DNA from: Desulfobacteraceae bacterium
Lineage (GTDB): Bacteria > Desulfobacterota > Desulfobacteria > Desulfobacterales > JAABSP01
Assembly: GCA_011389855.1 (NCBI GenBank)
Contig: JAABTM010000007.1
Span: forward strand, 1-46,029
Reading direction: 5' to 3'
Length of the DNA: 46,029 bases
Part shown: in pieces, positions 25,749-35,395 of the stretch
Position numbering within the stretch: position 1 is the first letter of the stretch
Layout: every line of letters begins with the position of its first letter
Translations under genes and position numbers: made by a program
Notes under the pieces: model-generated
Database searches by the model: none
The model's input: only the letters and a program-made list of their open reading frames with translations
What the model was told of the DNA's origin: nothing

Positions 25749-26990
25749 ATGGGACTCATTGTTCAAAAATTCGGCGGCACATCGGTGGCGGATGTCGAAC
25801 GGATCCGCAACGTCGCCAGACGGGTGGCGAAAAATTACGATCAAGGGAACGGGATGGTGGTGATTCTGTCGGCCATGGCGGGCGTGACCGACACCCTCAT
25901 CGACCTGGCGAACCAAATGACCGCCGGCGCTCAATCTCCCGACAAGCGCGAACTGGACGTCCTGCTGGCCACCGGGGAACAGACCACCGCCGCCCTCCTG
26001 GCCATGTACCTCAAGACCATGGGGTATCCGGCCCGGTCCCTGCTGGGGTTCCAGGCCGAGGTGGTGACCGACTGTTCCTACGGCAACGCCCGGATCATCG
26101 ACGTCAGGGCCGGCCAGGTCCGGAAACTCATACAGGATCGCTACATCGTGGTGGTCGCCGGCTTCCAGGGATGCGACAGCGAAGGCAACATCACCACCCT
26201 GGGCCGGGGCGGCTCCGACACCTCGGCCGTGGCCATGGCCGCCGCCCTCAAAGCCGACCGGTGCGAAATCTATACGGACGTGGACGGCATCTACACCGCC
26301 GATCCCAACGTCTGCGGCAAGGCCCGCAAGCTGGATCGGATCTCCTGTGAAGAGATGCTGGAGATGGCCAGCCTGGGCGCCAAGGTGCTCCACATCCGAT
26401 CCGTGGAGTTCGCCCTGAAACACAACGTGCCCGTCTATGTGCGGTCATCTTTCAACGAGGAGGAAGGAACCATGCTCGTCAACGGAGAACAGGACATGGA
26501 GCGGCCGGTGGTGTCCGGCATCACCTACAGCAAAAACGAGGCGCGCATCACCCTCAAAAAGGTGCCGGATCAGCCCGGCATCGCCGCCAAGATCTTCGCC
26601 CCCGTGGCCGATGCCGGCATCAACGTGGACATGATCATCCAGAACACCCGGGCCGGGGGCCAGACGGACCTCACCTTCACCGTTCCCAAATCCGAATACC
26701 AGCGAACCCTGGAGATCGAGCGGGACGTGGCCGCCCGCATCGGCGCCGAGAGCGTCCGCGGCGATGAAAACATCGCCAAGGTGTCGGTGATCGGGGTGGG
26801 CATGAAGAGCCATTCCGGCGTCGCCTCCAAGATGTTCACCTCCCTGGCCGACGAGAACATCAACATCATGATGATCAGCACCTCCGAGATCCGCATCTCC
26901 TGCGTCGTAGAGGAAAAACAGGCGGAGCTGGCGGTGCGGACCCTCCACACCGCCTTCGGACTCGACGCCGACGCTGACGCTAAAAAATAA
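25749..26990 (+). CDS. lysC: Aspartate kinase, beta/monofunctional type with two ACT domains
   Basis: A 413-residue enzyme that phosphorylates aspartate, the first step to Lys, Thr, Met and diaminopimelate. ATG 25749 has GAGGAGA upstream; a longer frame from 25674 adds non-matching residues. The kinase domain opens with VQKFGGTSVADVERIRNVA and holds GRGGSDTSAVAMAAAL and YTDVDGIYTADPN. Two ACT domains follow from about residue 265 (ITLKKVPDQPGIAAKIF and VSVIGVGMKSHSGVASKMF), which bind feedback effectors such as Lys or Thr. The length is typical of monofunctional aspartokinases. It is first in a likely operon with the aminotransferase 15 bases downstream. Confidence 0.95.
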   Translation: MGLIVQKFGGTSVADVERIRNVARRVAKNYDQGNGMVVILSAMAGVTDTLIDLANQMTAGAQSPDKRELDVLLATGEQTTAALLAMYLKTMGYPARSLLGFQAEVVTDCSYGNARIIDVRAGQVRKLIQDRYIVVVAGFQGCDSEGNITTLGRGGSDTSAVAMAAALKADRCEIYTDVDGIYTADPNVCGKARKLDRISCEEMLEMASLGAKVLHIRSVEFALKHNVPVYVRSSFNEEEGTMLVNGEQDMERPVVSGITYSKNEARITLKKVPDQPGIAAKIFAPVADAGINVDMIIQNTRAGGQTDLTFTVPKSEYQRTLEIERDVAARIGAESVRGDENIAKVSVIGVGMKSHSGVASKMFTSLADENINIMMISTSEIRISCVVEEKQAELAVRTLHTAFGLDADADAKK

Positions 26991-27005
26991 AAAGGAGACC
27001 CCGCC

Positions 27006-28334
27006 ATGATGCACAATCCCATCGCCCAGGAACTCAACGCCGTCATCAAAAAGGGCAACCCCCATGTCCTGGAGATGATGTCCAAGATCGGACGGCGCCT
27101 CTATTTTCCCAAGGGGATCCTGAGTCAGAGCGCCGAAGCCCGCCAGAAGGCCTACGACAAGTTCAACGCCACCATCGGCATCGCCACCGAAGACCTCCGG
27201 ACCATGTGCCTGCCCACGGTGATGTCCTTTCTCAACGAAAAAAAGCTGCGGCCCAGCGACGGCCTCACCTACGCCTCCTCCTTCGGGATTCCCGGATTGC
27301 GGCAGCTTTGGCGGGAACAGCTTTTCGAGAAAAACCCGTCCCTGGAAGGCAAGACCGTGAGCTTGCCGGTGGTCGCCAACGGTATCACACACGGCATCAG
27401 CGTCTTCGCCGACATATTCATGGACCCGGACGACGTGGCGATCTTTCCGGACAAAATGTGGGGGAACACCATCCTGGCCCTGTCGGTGCGCGGCGACGTC
27501 CATATCGTCCAGTTTCCGATGTTCACGCCCGAAGGCGGGTTCAACCTGGCGGCCTTCGAGGAGACGGTGCGCCGTCAGGCGGAAACCAACTACAAGGTGA
27601 CGGTCTTTCTCAACTTTCCCAACAATCCCACGGGCTACACCATCACCGACTCCGAAGGGCAACGGATCACGGAGATTCTAACCCAGGTCGCCGAAGAGGG
27701 AACCAACGTGCTGGCCGTCACGGACGACGCCTATTTCGGGCTCCGGTATGAAGACAGCGCCATAGCGGAATCCCTTTTCGCCCGGCTCGCCGACCGCCAT
27801 CCCCGGCTCCTGGCGGTCAAGCTGGACGGCGCCACCAAGGAGCTGTTCGTCTGGGGACTCCGGGTGGGGTTCATCACCTACGGCGCCAAGGTGGACGGGG
27901 AACCGGTCGCTTTCTACGACGCCCTGGAGCGGAAAACCGCCGGGAACATCCGGGGGACCATCTCCAACGCCAGCCATCTGAGCCAGTCCATCGTCCGGAA
28001 GGCCCTCCAGACGCCGGAGATCTACGACGAGCGGGAGGAGAAAGTCGCCATCCTCAAACGGCGGGCGCTGAAGGTCAAGGAGACCGTCTACGATCCGAAA
28101 TACGCCGACGCCTGGTCGGTCTACCCCTTCAACTCAGGGTACTTCATGTGTCTGGGCCTCAAGACCGTGGAAGCCGAACCCCTCCGGGTCCACCTGCTGG
28201 ACACCTGCCGGGTGGGCATCATCGCCGCGGGAACCCACGACATCCGGGTGGCCTTTTCCTCGGTGGACGAGGAGAACATTCCTGATCTGTTCGACGCCGT
28301 CTACGAGGGGATCAAGGAGCTGGAAAATGGATAA
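27006..28334 (+). CDS. Class I/II PLP aminotransferase (aspartate-aminotransferase-like)
   Basis: A 442-residue fold-type I aminotransferase. AAAGGAG lies 9 bases before ATG 27006. Cofactor-site residues visible are NFPNNPTGY, the Asp in VLAVTDDAYFGLRYED, the Schiff-base Lys in LDGATKELFVWGLRVGF, and the C-terminal Arg in HDIRVAFSSV that binds the substrate carboxylate. The PLP lysine loop (GATKELFVWG) differs from the usual SxSKxxxxxG, and the N-terminal 50 residues are unusual, so the substrate may not be aspartate. Context after aspartokinase suggests amino-acid metabolism. The ClC channel gene begins 3 bases after its stop. Confidence 0.85.
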   Translation: MMHNPIAQELNAVIKKGNPHVLEMMSKIGRRLYFPKGILSQSAEARQKAYDKFNATIGIATEDLRTMCLPTVMSFLNEKKLRPSDGLTYASSFGIPGLRQLWREQLFEKNPSLEGKTVSLPVVANGITHGISVFADIFMDPDDVAIFPDKMWGNTILALSVRGDVHIVQFPMFTPEGGFNLAAFEETVRRQAETNYKVTVFLNFPNNPTGYTITDSEGQRITEILTQVAEEGTNVLAVTDDAYFGLRYEDSAIAESLFARLADRHPRLLAVKLDGATKELFVWGLRVGFITYGAKVDGEPVAFYDALERKTAGNIRGTISNASHLSQSIVRKALQTPEIYDEREEKVAILKRRALKVKETVYDPKYADAWSVYPFNSGYFMCLGLKTVEAEPLRVHLLDTCRVGIIAAGTHDIRVAFSSVDEENIPDLFDAVYEGIKELENG

Positions 28335-28337
28335 CGC

Positions 28338-30146
28338 ATGCCGCCACTGCTGAAAAACGCGCTCGCCAGTATCCATTTTCAAAAAGAGTCCTATGCCTAC
28401 GCCGGGAAATGGTTTTTTTATTTCGTCCTGATCGGCGTCATCGCGGGAACCGGATCCATCGTTTTTCATTACATGTGCCAGCTCGGCATCCATTTCTTCA
28501 TGGACATGATCGCCGGGTACCGGCCCCCGGCCCCGGCGGGCGAGCACCATCTCCTGCATCCCACGAACACCCCCCTGAGCCGGTGGCTCCTGTTGATACT
28601 GCCCGCCGCCGGCGGCCTGTTCAGCGGCTGGCTGGTTTACACCTTCGCCCCGGAGGCGGAGGGCCACGGCACCGACGCCGCCATCGACGCCTATCACAAT
28701 CGGGGCGGCTTCATCCGGAATCGGGTTCCCGTCATCAAGACCATCGCCTCGGCCGTCACCCTCACCACGGGCGGTTCCGGGGGCCGGGAGGGGCCCATCG
28801 CCCAGATCGGCGCCGGGTTCGGCTCGTTTTTGGCCACCCGCCTGGGACTCTCGGACCGGGAGCGCCGAATAATGATGGCGGCCGGCATCGGCGCCGGCGT
28901 CGGTTCCATCTTCCGGGCCCCGCTGGCCGGGGCGCTTTTTTCCGCCGAGGTTCTCTACCGGGATCCGGAGTTCGAATCCGAGGTCATCATCCCCGCAGGG
29001 ATCTCGTCGGTGGTGGCCTACTGCATCTTCTGCCTTGTCTTCGGCTGGGGATCGCTCTTCGACGCCCCCTATTTCAAGTTCCGCAATCCCCTGGAACTGG
29101 GGCCCTACCTGGTCCTCGCCTTCGTGTTGGTGGCCCTCGGAATCGTCTACATCAAGGCTTTTTACGGCATCACCGCGTTGTTCAAGCGGATCCCCATCCC
29201 CAACCACGTCAAACCGGCCATCGGCGGCCTTTGCACCGGCATCATCGGGTTCTTTCTGCCCCACACCCTCGCCTTCGGTTACGGTTTCGCCCAGAAGGCC
29301 ATTTTCAACGAACTGACCATCCCGTTCCTGCTGACCCTGGCTTTCGGCAAGATCATGACCACGTCCTTTTCCATCGGATCGGGGGGATCGGGCGGCGTCT
29401 TCGGCCCGTCCGTGGTCATCGGCGGCGCCATGGGAGGGGTCGTCGGCCGGGTCTTCGACGGCATCATGCCGGGCGTTATCGACGATCCGGGCACCTTCGT
29501 CATCGTCGGCATGGCCGGGTTTTTCACCGCCGTCTCCAACACGCCCATTTCCACCATCATCTTCGTCAGCGAAATGACCAACTCCTACCACCTGCTCCTG
29601 CCCAGCCTGCTGGTCTGTTCCGTGGCCTATCTGGCCTCCCAGCGCTGGACCATCTACGTCAAGCAGGTGAAGAACAAGGTCGCCTCGCCGGCCCACACCG
29701 GCGAATTCTTCGTGGACATCCTCCAGACCTTCCGGGTTTCCGACCTGATGCACCTGGTCCGGAAGGTGAACCTCATCCCCCAGGGCATGACCTTCGAGGA
29801 ATTCAAGCACTTCTTTTCCGAGACCAAACAGCACTACTTCCCGGTCATGGACGCCCAGGGCCGGATGGTAGGCATCTTCTCCAGCACGGACATCCGGGGG
29901 GTTCTCTTTTCCGACGGCATCGAACATCTTGTGCGGATGAAAGACATCTGCACCTCCGACATCATCGTCAGTACGCCGGCGGACGACCTCAATTCGGTGT
30001 TGCAGAAGTTCACTGAAAAGAACATCGACAGCCTGCCGGTGGTCCGGGACGACGACCGCGCCGTTTTGATCGGCATGCTCAACCGCCGGGAAGTGATCGC
30101 CTTCTACAACGAAAAGATCGCCGAAATGAAAAAAGGGAAGGAATAG
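28338..30146 (+). CDS. ClC-family chloride channel/transporter with C-terminal CBS pair
   Basis: A 602-residue membrane protein. The transport core spans about residues 20-460, with GSGGREGPIAQIG (gating Glu E151) and GSGGSGGVFGPSVVIGGAMGG, the two classic ion-selectivity loops, and about ten hydrophobic helices. After residue 470 come two CBS domains (VSDLMHLVRKVNLIP and CTSDIIVSTPADDLNSVLQ), which sense adenine nucleotides in many homologues. The core GSGIP motif of E. coli ClC (central Ser) is not obvious, so ion selectivity could differ. It starts 3 bases after the aminotransferase, so it looks co-transcribed, although no functional link is obvious. A high-quality intact frame. Confidence 0.92.
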   Translation: MPPLLKNALASIHFQKESYAYAGKWFFYFVLIGVIAGTGSIVFHYMCQLGIHFFMDMIAGYRPPAPAGEHHLLHPTNTPLSRWLLLILPAAGGLFSGWLVYTFAPEAEGHGTDAAIDAYHNRGGFIRNRVPVIKTIASAVTLTTGGSGGREGPIAQIGAGFGSFLATRLGLSDRERRIMMAAGIGAGVGSIFRAPLAGALFSAEVLYRDPEFESEVIIPAGISSVVAYCIFCLVFGWGSLFDAPYFKFRNPLELGPYLVLAFVLVALGIVYIKAFYGITALFKRIPIPNHVKPAIGGLCTGIIGFFLPHTLAFGYGFAQKAIFNELTIPFLLTLAFGKIMTTSFSIGSGGSGGVFGPSVVIGGAMGGVVGRVFDGIMPGVIDDPGTFVIVGMAGFFTAVSNTPISTIIFVSEMTNSYHLLLPSLLVCSVAYLASQRWTIYVKQVKNKVASPAHTGEFFVDILQTFRVSDLMHLVRKVNLIPQGMTFEEFKHFFSETKQHYFPVMDAQGRMVGIFSSTDIRGVLFSDGIEHLVRMKDICTSDIIVSTPADDLNSVLQKFTEKNIDSLPVVRDDDRAVLIGMLNRREVIAFYNEKIAEMKKGKE

Positions 30147-30176
30147 GACAATCCCTCGGATTCCGAAAAAAATTCT

Positions 30177-30205
30177 TTGATTTTCCATCGTTCCGTTCTT
30201 ATGTT
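30177..30205 (+). promoter_or_regulatory. Sigma-70-type promoter for the parvulin gene
   Basis: TTGATT (30177-30182), 17 bases, TATGTT (30200-30205). A GNRA-loop hairpin (CCCCC-GCAA-GGGGG, about 30216-30229) with a T run follows at once. It could be the end of the ClC transcript or a 5' stabilising hairpin. Confidence 0.55.
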
Positions 30206-30256
30206 CAATCCGCCCCCCGCAAGGGGGAATTTTTTTTCTACGAAAGGAGACAATCG

Positions 30257-31237
30257 ATGCAGAAACCCACGAGAACATGGCTGACGACGGCGGCGGTCGC
30301 CATCTGTCTGGCGCTTTCCCCGTCGGCATGGGCCGCGGACAAAACGTCCGGTTCGGAGAAACTGGCGGTGGTCAACGGATCCGTCATCACCCGGAAGGCC
30401 TTCCAGGAAGAGCTGGAACCCTTCATCCAGCGGATGGCCATGAGCGGCCAGAAACCCGAAGGGGAACAGCTGGCGGAGGTCAAGAAGAACATCCTGGAGA
30501 ACCTCATCAACCGCGAACTGCTCTTCCAGGTGGCCAAAGAGAAGGGCATCGAAGCCGACCCCAAGGCGATCGAGGAACAATTCAGCGACCTGAAAAAGCG
30601 GTTCCCGGACGAAACCCAGTTCCAGGCCATGCTGGATCAACTTGGGATCACCGCCGACTCCCTGCGGCAACAGATCGCCCAGCGGTTGATGATCCAGAAG
30701 GTGATCGAACAGGAAGTCGGAAAAGATGTCGAAGTCACCGACGCCGAAGCCAAAGCCTTTTACGAGAAAAACCCCGACATGTTCAAGCAGCCGGAAAAAG
30801 TGCGGGCCAGCCACATCCTCATCAAGGCCGATCCGGATGCCGAAGAAGCGGAAAAAAAGGCCGCCCGGAAAAAGCTGGAAGGCATCCAGGAAAAGGTTGA
30901 AGCGGGAGAGGATTTCGCGGAACTGGCCAAGGCCCATTCCGAAGGCCCCAGCTCCGCCAAGGGCGGCGATCTGGGCTATTTCGGCCGCGGTCAGATGGTC
31001 AAGCCCTTCGATGACGTCGTCTTCGCCATGGAGACCGGGGATGTCAGCGACATCGTAGAAACCCGCTTCGGATATCACCTCATCAAAGAAACCGGTAAAC
31101 AACCGGCCGGGACAGTGCCCTACGAAGAGGTCGAAGACCGCCTGAAAGAGTACATCAAGGAGCAGAAGGTCCAGCAACAGGTCGCCGCGTACATCGAAAC
31201 GTTGAAAGAAGACGCCGAGATCGAGCGGTTTTTGTAA
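30257..31237 (+). CDS. Secreted parvulin-type peptidyl-prolyl isomerase (SurA/PrsA-like)
   Basis: A 326-residue periplasmic folding helper. Signal peptide: residues 1-27, with cleavage after AWA (SPSAWAADK). A SurA-N-like helical domain (VVNGSVITRKAFQEELEPF to QRLMIQKVIEQEV) covers about 35-165. The parvulin domain covers about 180-280, with VRASHILIKADPDAEEAEKK, AKAHSEGPSSAKGGDLGYFGRG and VETRFGYHLIK. The C-terminus is a charged helix (YEEVEDRLKEYIKEQKVQQQ). There is one rotamase domain, not two as in SurA, so it is closer to single-domain deltaproteobacterial or PrsA-type foldases. The start is fixed by AAAGGAG before ATG 30257. It stands alone with its own promoter. Confidence 0.93.
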   Translation: MQKPTRTWLTTAAVAICLALSPSAWAADKTSGSEKLAVVNGSVITRKAFQEELEPFIQRMAMSGQKPEGEQLAEVKKNILENLINRELLFQVAKEKGIEADPKAIEEQFSDLKKRFPDETQFQAMLDQLGITADSLRQQIAQRLMIQKVIEQEVGKDVEVTDAEAKAFYEKNPDMFKQPEKVRASHILIKADPDAEEAEKKAARKKLEGIQEKVEAGEDFAELAKAHSEGPSSAKGGDLGYFGRGQMVKPFDDVVFAMETGDVSDIVETRFGYHLIKETGKQPAGTVPYEEVEDRLKEYIKEQKVQQQVAAYIETLKEDAEIERFL

Positions 31238-31262
31238 GCCGGCCGTTCCTCCCTCACCATCC

Positions 31263-31300
31263 CCATGCAACCGGCGCATGCAACGCAGCCGGTTGCATGG
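31263..31300. repeat. Perfect 12-bp inverted repeat
   Basis: CCATGCAACCGG (31263-31274) and CCGGTTGCATGG (31289-31300), separated by 14 bases that hold a third GCATGCAAC motif. It is not followed by a T run, so it is more likely a protein-binding site than a terminator. A terminator of the parvulin gene cannot be excluded. Confidence 0.7.
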
Positions 31301-31404
31301 AAAACCCGCCACATTTCCGCCTCCGACCTCCTCGCTTTTGCCGCCTTCAGCCCGACCTTTTCAATTTCCCCATCTTCATTATTATCATTTCCCAGCACGT
31401 CGAA

Positions 31405-31448
31405 TACAAAAATGTATCGCATTTTTCCAAGGTGCTACAAAAATGTAT
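31405..31448 (+). promoter_or_regulatory. Paired dyad sites, likely enhancer-binding-protein sites
   Basis: TACAAAAATGTAT occurs identically at 31405-31417 and 31436-31448. Each copy is itself a dyad (TACA/TGTA). Centres are 31 bp apart, almost three helical turns, and lie about 130 and 100 bp upstream of the sigma-54 -12 element. This is the same geometry as the NtrC sites at glnAp2, but the sequence is not the NtrC consensus. Confidence 0.65.
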
Positions 31449-31527
31449 AAGGATGATTCTTATCGACATGTTTTTGTGAAAGCATTTCTTCCTTTAAAAT
31501 CGAATAATTAAATCAAATATTTCGCCT

Positions 31528-31542
31528 TGGCACACAACTTGC
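31528..31542 (+). promoter_or_regulatory. Sigma-54 promoter of amtB-glnK-glnA
   Basis: TGGCACACAACTTGC matches the -24/-12 consensus TGGCAC-N5-TTGC at every conserved base. It lies 97 bases before the amtB ATG. Confidence 0.92.
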
Positions 31543-31638
31543 TTTAGATATTGGCGGAAAACGCAGTGCATCCCGGGATCTACGGAATCGAAAGTATTGA
31601 CAACATCAACCCACGCCAACAGGAGGTAGAGTATCAAA

Positions 31639-33331
<1,693 letters not shown>

Positions 33332-33376
33332 CTTCAATCTTAAGCAATACATTTTATTTAGAGGAGGACGCGCACC

Positions 33377-34789
33377 ATGACCCCCAAAAAAGTTTTGGAA
33401 ATGGCCAAGGAAAACGGGATCAAGATGATCGACATGCGATTCATGGACTTTCCCGGCATCTGGCAGCATTTTTCAGTGCCGGTGAAAGAACTGGAAGAAT
33501 CCCATTTCGAAGACGGGTACGGATTCGACGGATCGTCCATCCGGGGCTGGCAGCCCATCAACGCCAGCGACATGCTGGTGGTGCCGGACCCGGCCACTGC
33601 CAAGGTTGACCCGTTTTTCGCCGAGCCCACCCTGGTTCTCATCGGCAACATCGTCGATCCCATCACCCGCGAGCCCTATTCCCGCGATCCGCGCTATATC
33701 GCCCAGAAGGCGGAAGCCTTCCTTAAGAGCAGCGGCATCGGCGACACCGCCTATTTCGGTCCGGAAGCGGAGTTCTTCATTTTCGACGACATCCGGTTCG
33801 AATCGACCCGCAACGGCGCTTTTTACATGATCGACTCCGAAGAAGCCACCTGGAACACCGGCCGGGAGGAATGTCCCAACCTCGGCTACAAGCCGCGCCA
33901 CAAGGAAGGTTATTTCCCGGTGCCGCCCATGGACAAATTCCAGGATCTCCGGACCGAGATGGTGCTGGTCCTTGAAAAGCTGGGCATCGACGTGGAGTGT
34001 CAGCACCACGAGGTGGCCACCGCCGGTCAGGCCGAGATCGACATGCGGTTCAAGCCCCTCCTGGAGATGGGCGATCAGCTTGTGTGGTTCAAGTACGTCC
34101 TCAAGAACGTGGCCTACAAGCACGGCCACACCGTGACCTTCATGCCCAAACCGATTTTCGAGGACAACGGCACCGGCATGCACACCCATCTGAGCATCTG
34201 GAAAGAGAACAAGCCGATGTTCGCCGGCGACAAATACGCCGGGGTTTCCCAGGAAGCCCTCTACGCCATCGGCGGCATCCTGAAGCACTGCAAGGCCCTG
34301 TGCGCCTTCACCAACCCCACCACCAACTCCTACAAGCGGCTGGTGCCGGGGTTCGAGGCGCCGGTCAACCTGGCCTATTCCAGCCGGAACCGGAGCGCGG
34401 CCGTCCGGATACCCATGTACTCGGCGTCGCCCAAGGCCAAGCGGATCGAGTTCAGAACCCCCGATCCTTCCTGCAACGGCTACATGGCCTTTTCCGCCCT
34501 GCTCATGGCGGCCATCGACGGCATCGAAAACAAGATCGATCCCGGCGAACCGCTGGACAAGGACATCTACGGCCTGCCGCCCGAGGAACTGGCCGAGATC
34601 CCGTCGGCGCCGGGTTCCCTGGAAGAAGCCCTTGCGGCCCTGGACGACGACAAGGAATTCCTCCTCAAGGGCGATGTGTTCACCCCCGACGTCATCGAAA
34701 AATGGGTGGAGTACAAGACCGAAAACGAGGTCAACGCCGTGAAGCTGCGGCCCCATCCCCACGAGTTCTATCTCTATTACGACATTTAA
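33377..34789 (+). CDS. glnA: Glutamine synthetase type I
   Basis: A 470-residue GSI subunit that makes glutamine from glutamate, ammonia and ATP, normally as a dodecamer. Signatures: [14 protein letters not shown], the beta-grasp [10 protein letters not shown], metal-binding [10 protein letters not shown], the [12 protein letters not shown] loop, [13 protein letters not shown] and the [20 protein letters not shown] loop. The adenylylation site Tyr398 is present in [10 protein letters not shown], so GlnE control is possible (GSI-beta type). GAGGAGG lies about 9 bases before ATG 33377. It follows glnK by 45 bases and ends just before a strong terminator, closing the nitrogen operon. Confidence 0.97.
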   Translation: MTPKKVLEMAKENGIKMIDMRFMDFPGIWQHFSVPVKELEESHFEDGYGFDGSSIRGWQPINASDMLVVPDPATAKVDPFFAEPTLVLIGNIVDPITREPYSRDPRYIAQKAEAFLKSSGIGDTAYFGPEAEFFIFDDIRFESTRNGAFYMIDSEEATWNTGREECPNLGYKPRHKEGYFPVPPMDKFQDLRTEMVLVLEKLGIDVECQHHEVATAGQAEIDMRFKPLLEMGDQLVWFKYVLKNVAYKHGHTVTFMPKPIFEDNGTGMHTHLSIWKENKPMFAGDKYAGVSQEALYAIGGILKHCKALCAFTNPTTNSYKRLVPGFEAPVNLAYSSRNRSAAVRIPMYSASPKAKRIEFRTPDPSCNGYMAFSALLMAAIDGIENKIDPGEPLDKDIYGLPPEELAEIPSAPGSLEEALAALDDDKEFLLKGDVFTPDVIEKWVEYKTENEVNAVKLRPHPHEFYLYYDI

Positions 34790-34846
34790 ACCTGTTCCCC
34801 CTGCCCGCGGACCCCGAAGGGACCGCGGGGCCTCCTCGCCCATAAA

Positions 34847-34881
34847 AACCGGGAGGCGACTTTCGCCTCCCGGTTTTTTCA
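34847..34881 (+). terminator. Rho-independent terminator after glnA
   Basis: AACCGGGAGGCGA (34847-34859) and TCGCCTCCCGGTT (34863-34875) form a perfect 13-bp stem with a 3-base loop and a T run. A second hairpin (CCCGCGG/CCGCGGG, about 34804-34829) precedes it. Confidence 0.95.
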
Positions 34882-35004
34882 TCTCCGGCATCATCGCCCA
34901 AAGCATCTTCAGGTGAATTACGGAAATGAATATCCCAACAAGGCGAATTCAAGGGATCGCTCACCGCAGATATAAAATGCAAGCCGGACATTCGGTTTCC
35001 GGAC

Positions 35005-35033
35005 TTGACACAATTCCATTCTATGCCTATTAT
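35005..35033 (+). promoter_or_regulatory. Sigma-70-type promoter of hipBA
   Basis: TTGACA (35005-35010), 17 bases, TATTAT (35028-35033). The leader to ATG 35078 would be about 40 bases. The downstream AT-rich stretch could hold the HipB operator. Confidence 0.75.
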
Positions 35034-35077
35034 TATTGTCATTAATAGATTTTAAGACTTTAATTTTTGGCATAATC

Positions 35078-35386
35078 ATGAAAATGACACCCCCTATTTC
35101 AGTTCGCAGCGGTCTGAAGCGGCTGGGCGCCGACCTCAAAAAAGCCCGGCTTCGACGTCGCCTTAAAATGGTCACGATAGCCGAACGGGCCGGTATCAGT
35201 CGTGAAACGCTGTCAAAGATACAAAAAGGGAACCCGGGCGTCAGCATGGGGGCGTATGCGGCGGTCATTTTCGCTTTGGGTCTTGGCGTGGAGTGGATGG
35301 AATTGGCCGATATCTCGAATGACAGGACGGGAATGATGCTTGATGAAGAACGAATTCCCCAAAGAGCCAGGGAAATCAAAGCGTGA
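35078..35386 (+). CDS. hipB: HipB-type XRE-family antitoxin
   Basis: A 102-residue antitoxin with an XRE helix-turn-helix over about residues 10-65 (LGADLKKARLRRRLKMVTIA, then GISRETLSKIQKGNPGVSMG). I start it at ATG 35078; the frame upstream to a TTG at 35036 would begin inside the promoter region, and no clear ribosome site marks either. HipB proteins bind HipA and repress the operon. The gene ends 9 bases before hipA, in the usual hipB-hipA order. Codon use and GC are lower than in the flanking glutamine synthetase, which suggests acquisition. Confidence 0.85.
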   Translation: MKMTPPISVRSGLKRLGADLKKARLRRRLKMVTIAERAGISRETLSKIQKGNPGVSMGAYAAVIFALGLGVEWMELADISNDRTGMMLDEERIPQRAREIKA

Positions 35387-35395
35387 GGCGCATCG

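Larger units (their letters stand above)
31238..31638. other. Regulatory region upstream of amtB
   Basis: These 401 bases hold no gene. They contain, in order, a 12-bp inverted repeat (31263-31300), two copies of a dyad ATACAAAAATGTAT-like site (31405 and 31436), an AT-rich stretch, and a sigma-54 promoter at 31528-31542, described separately. The spacing is that of an enhancer-dependent nitrogen promoter. Confidence 0.8.
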
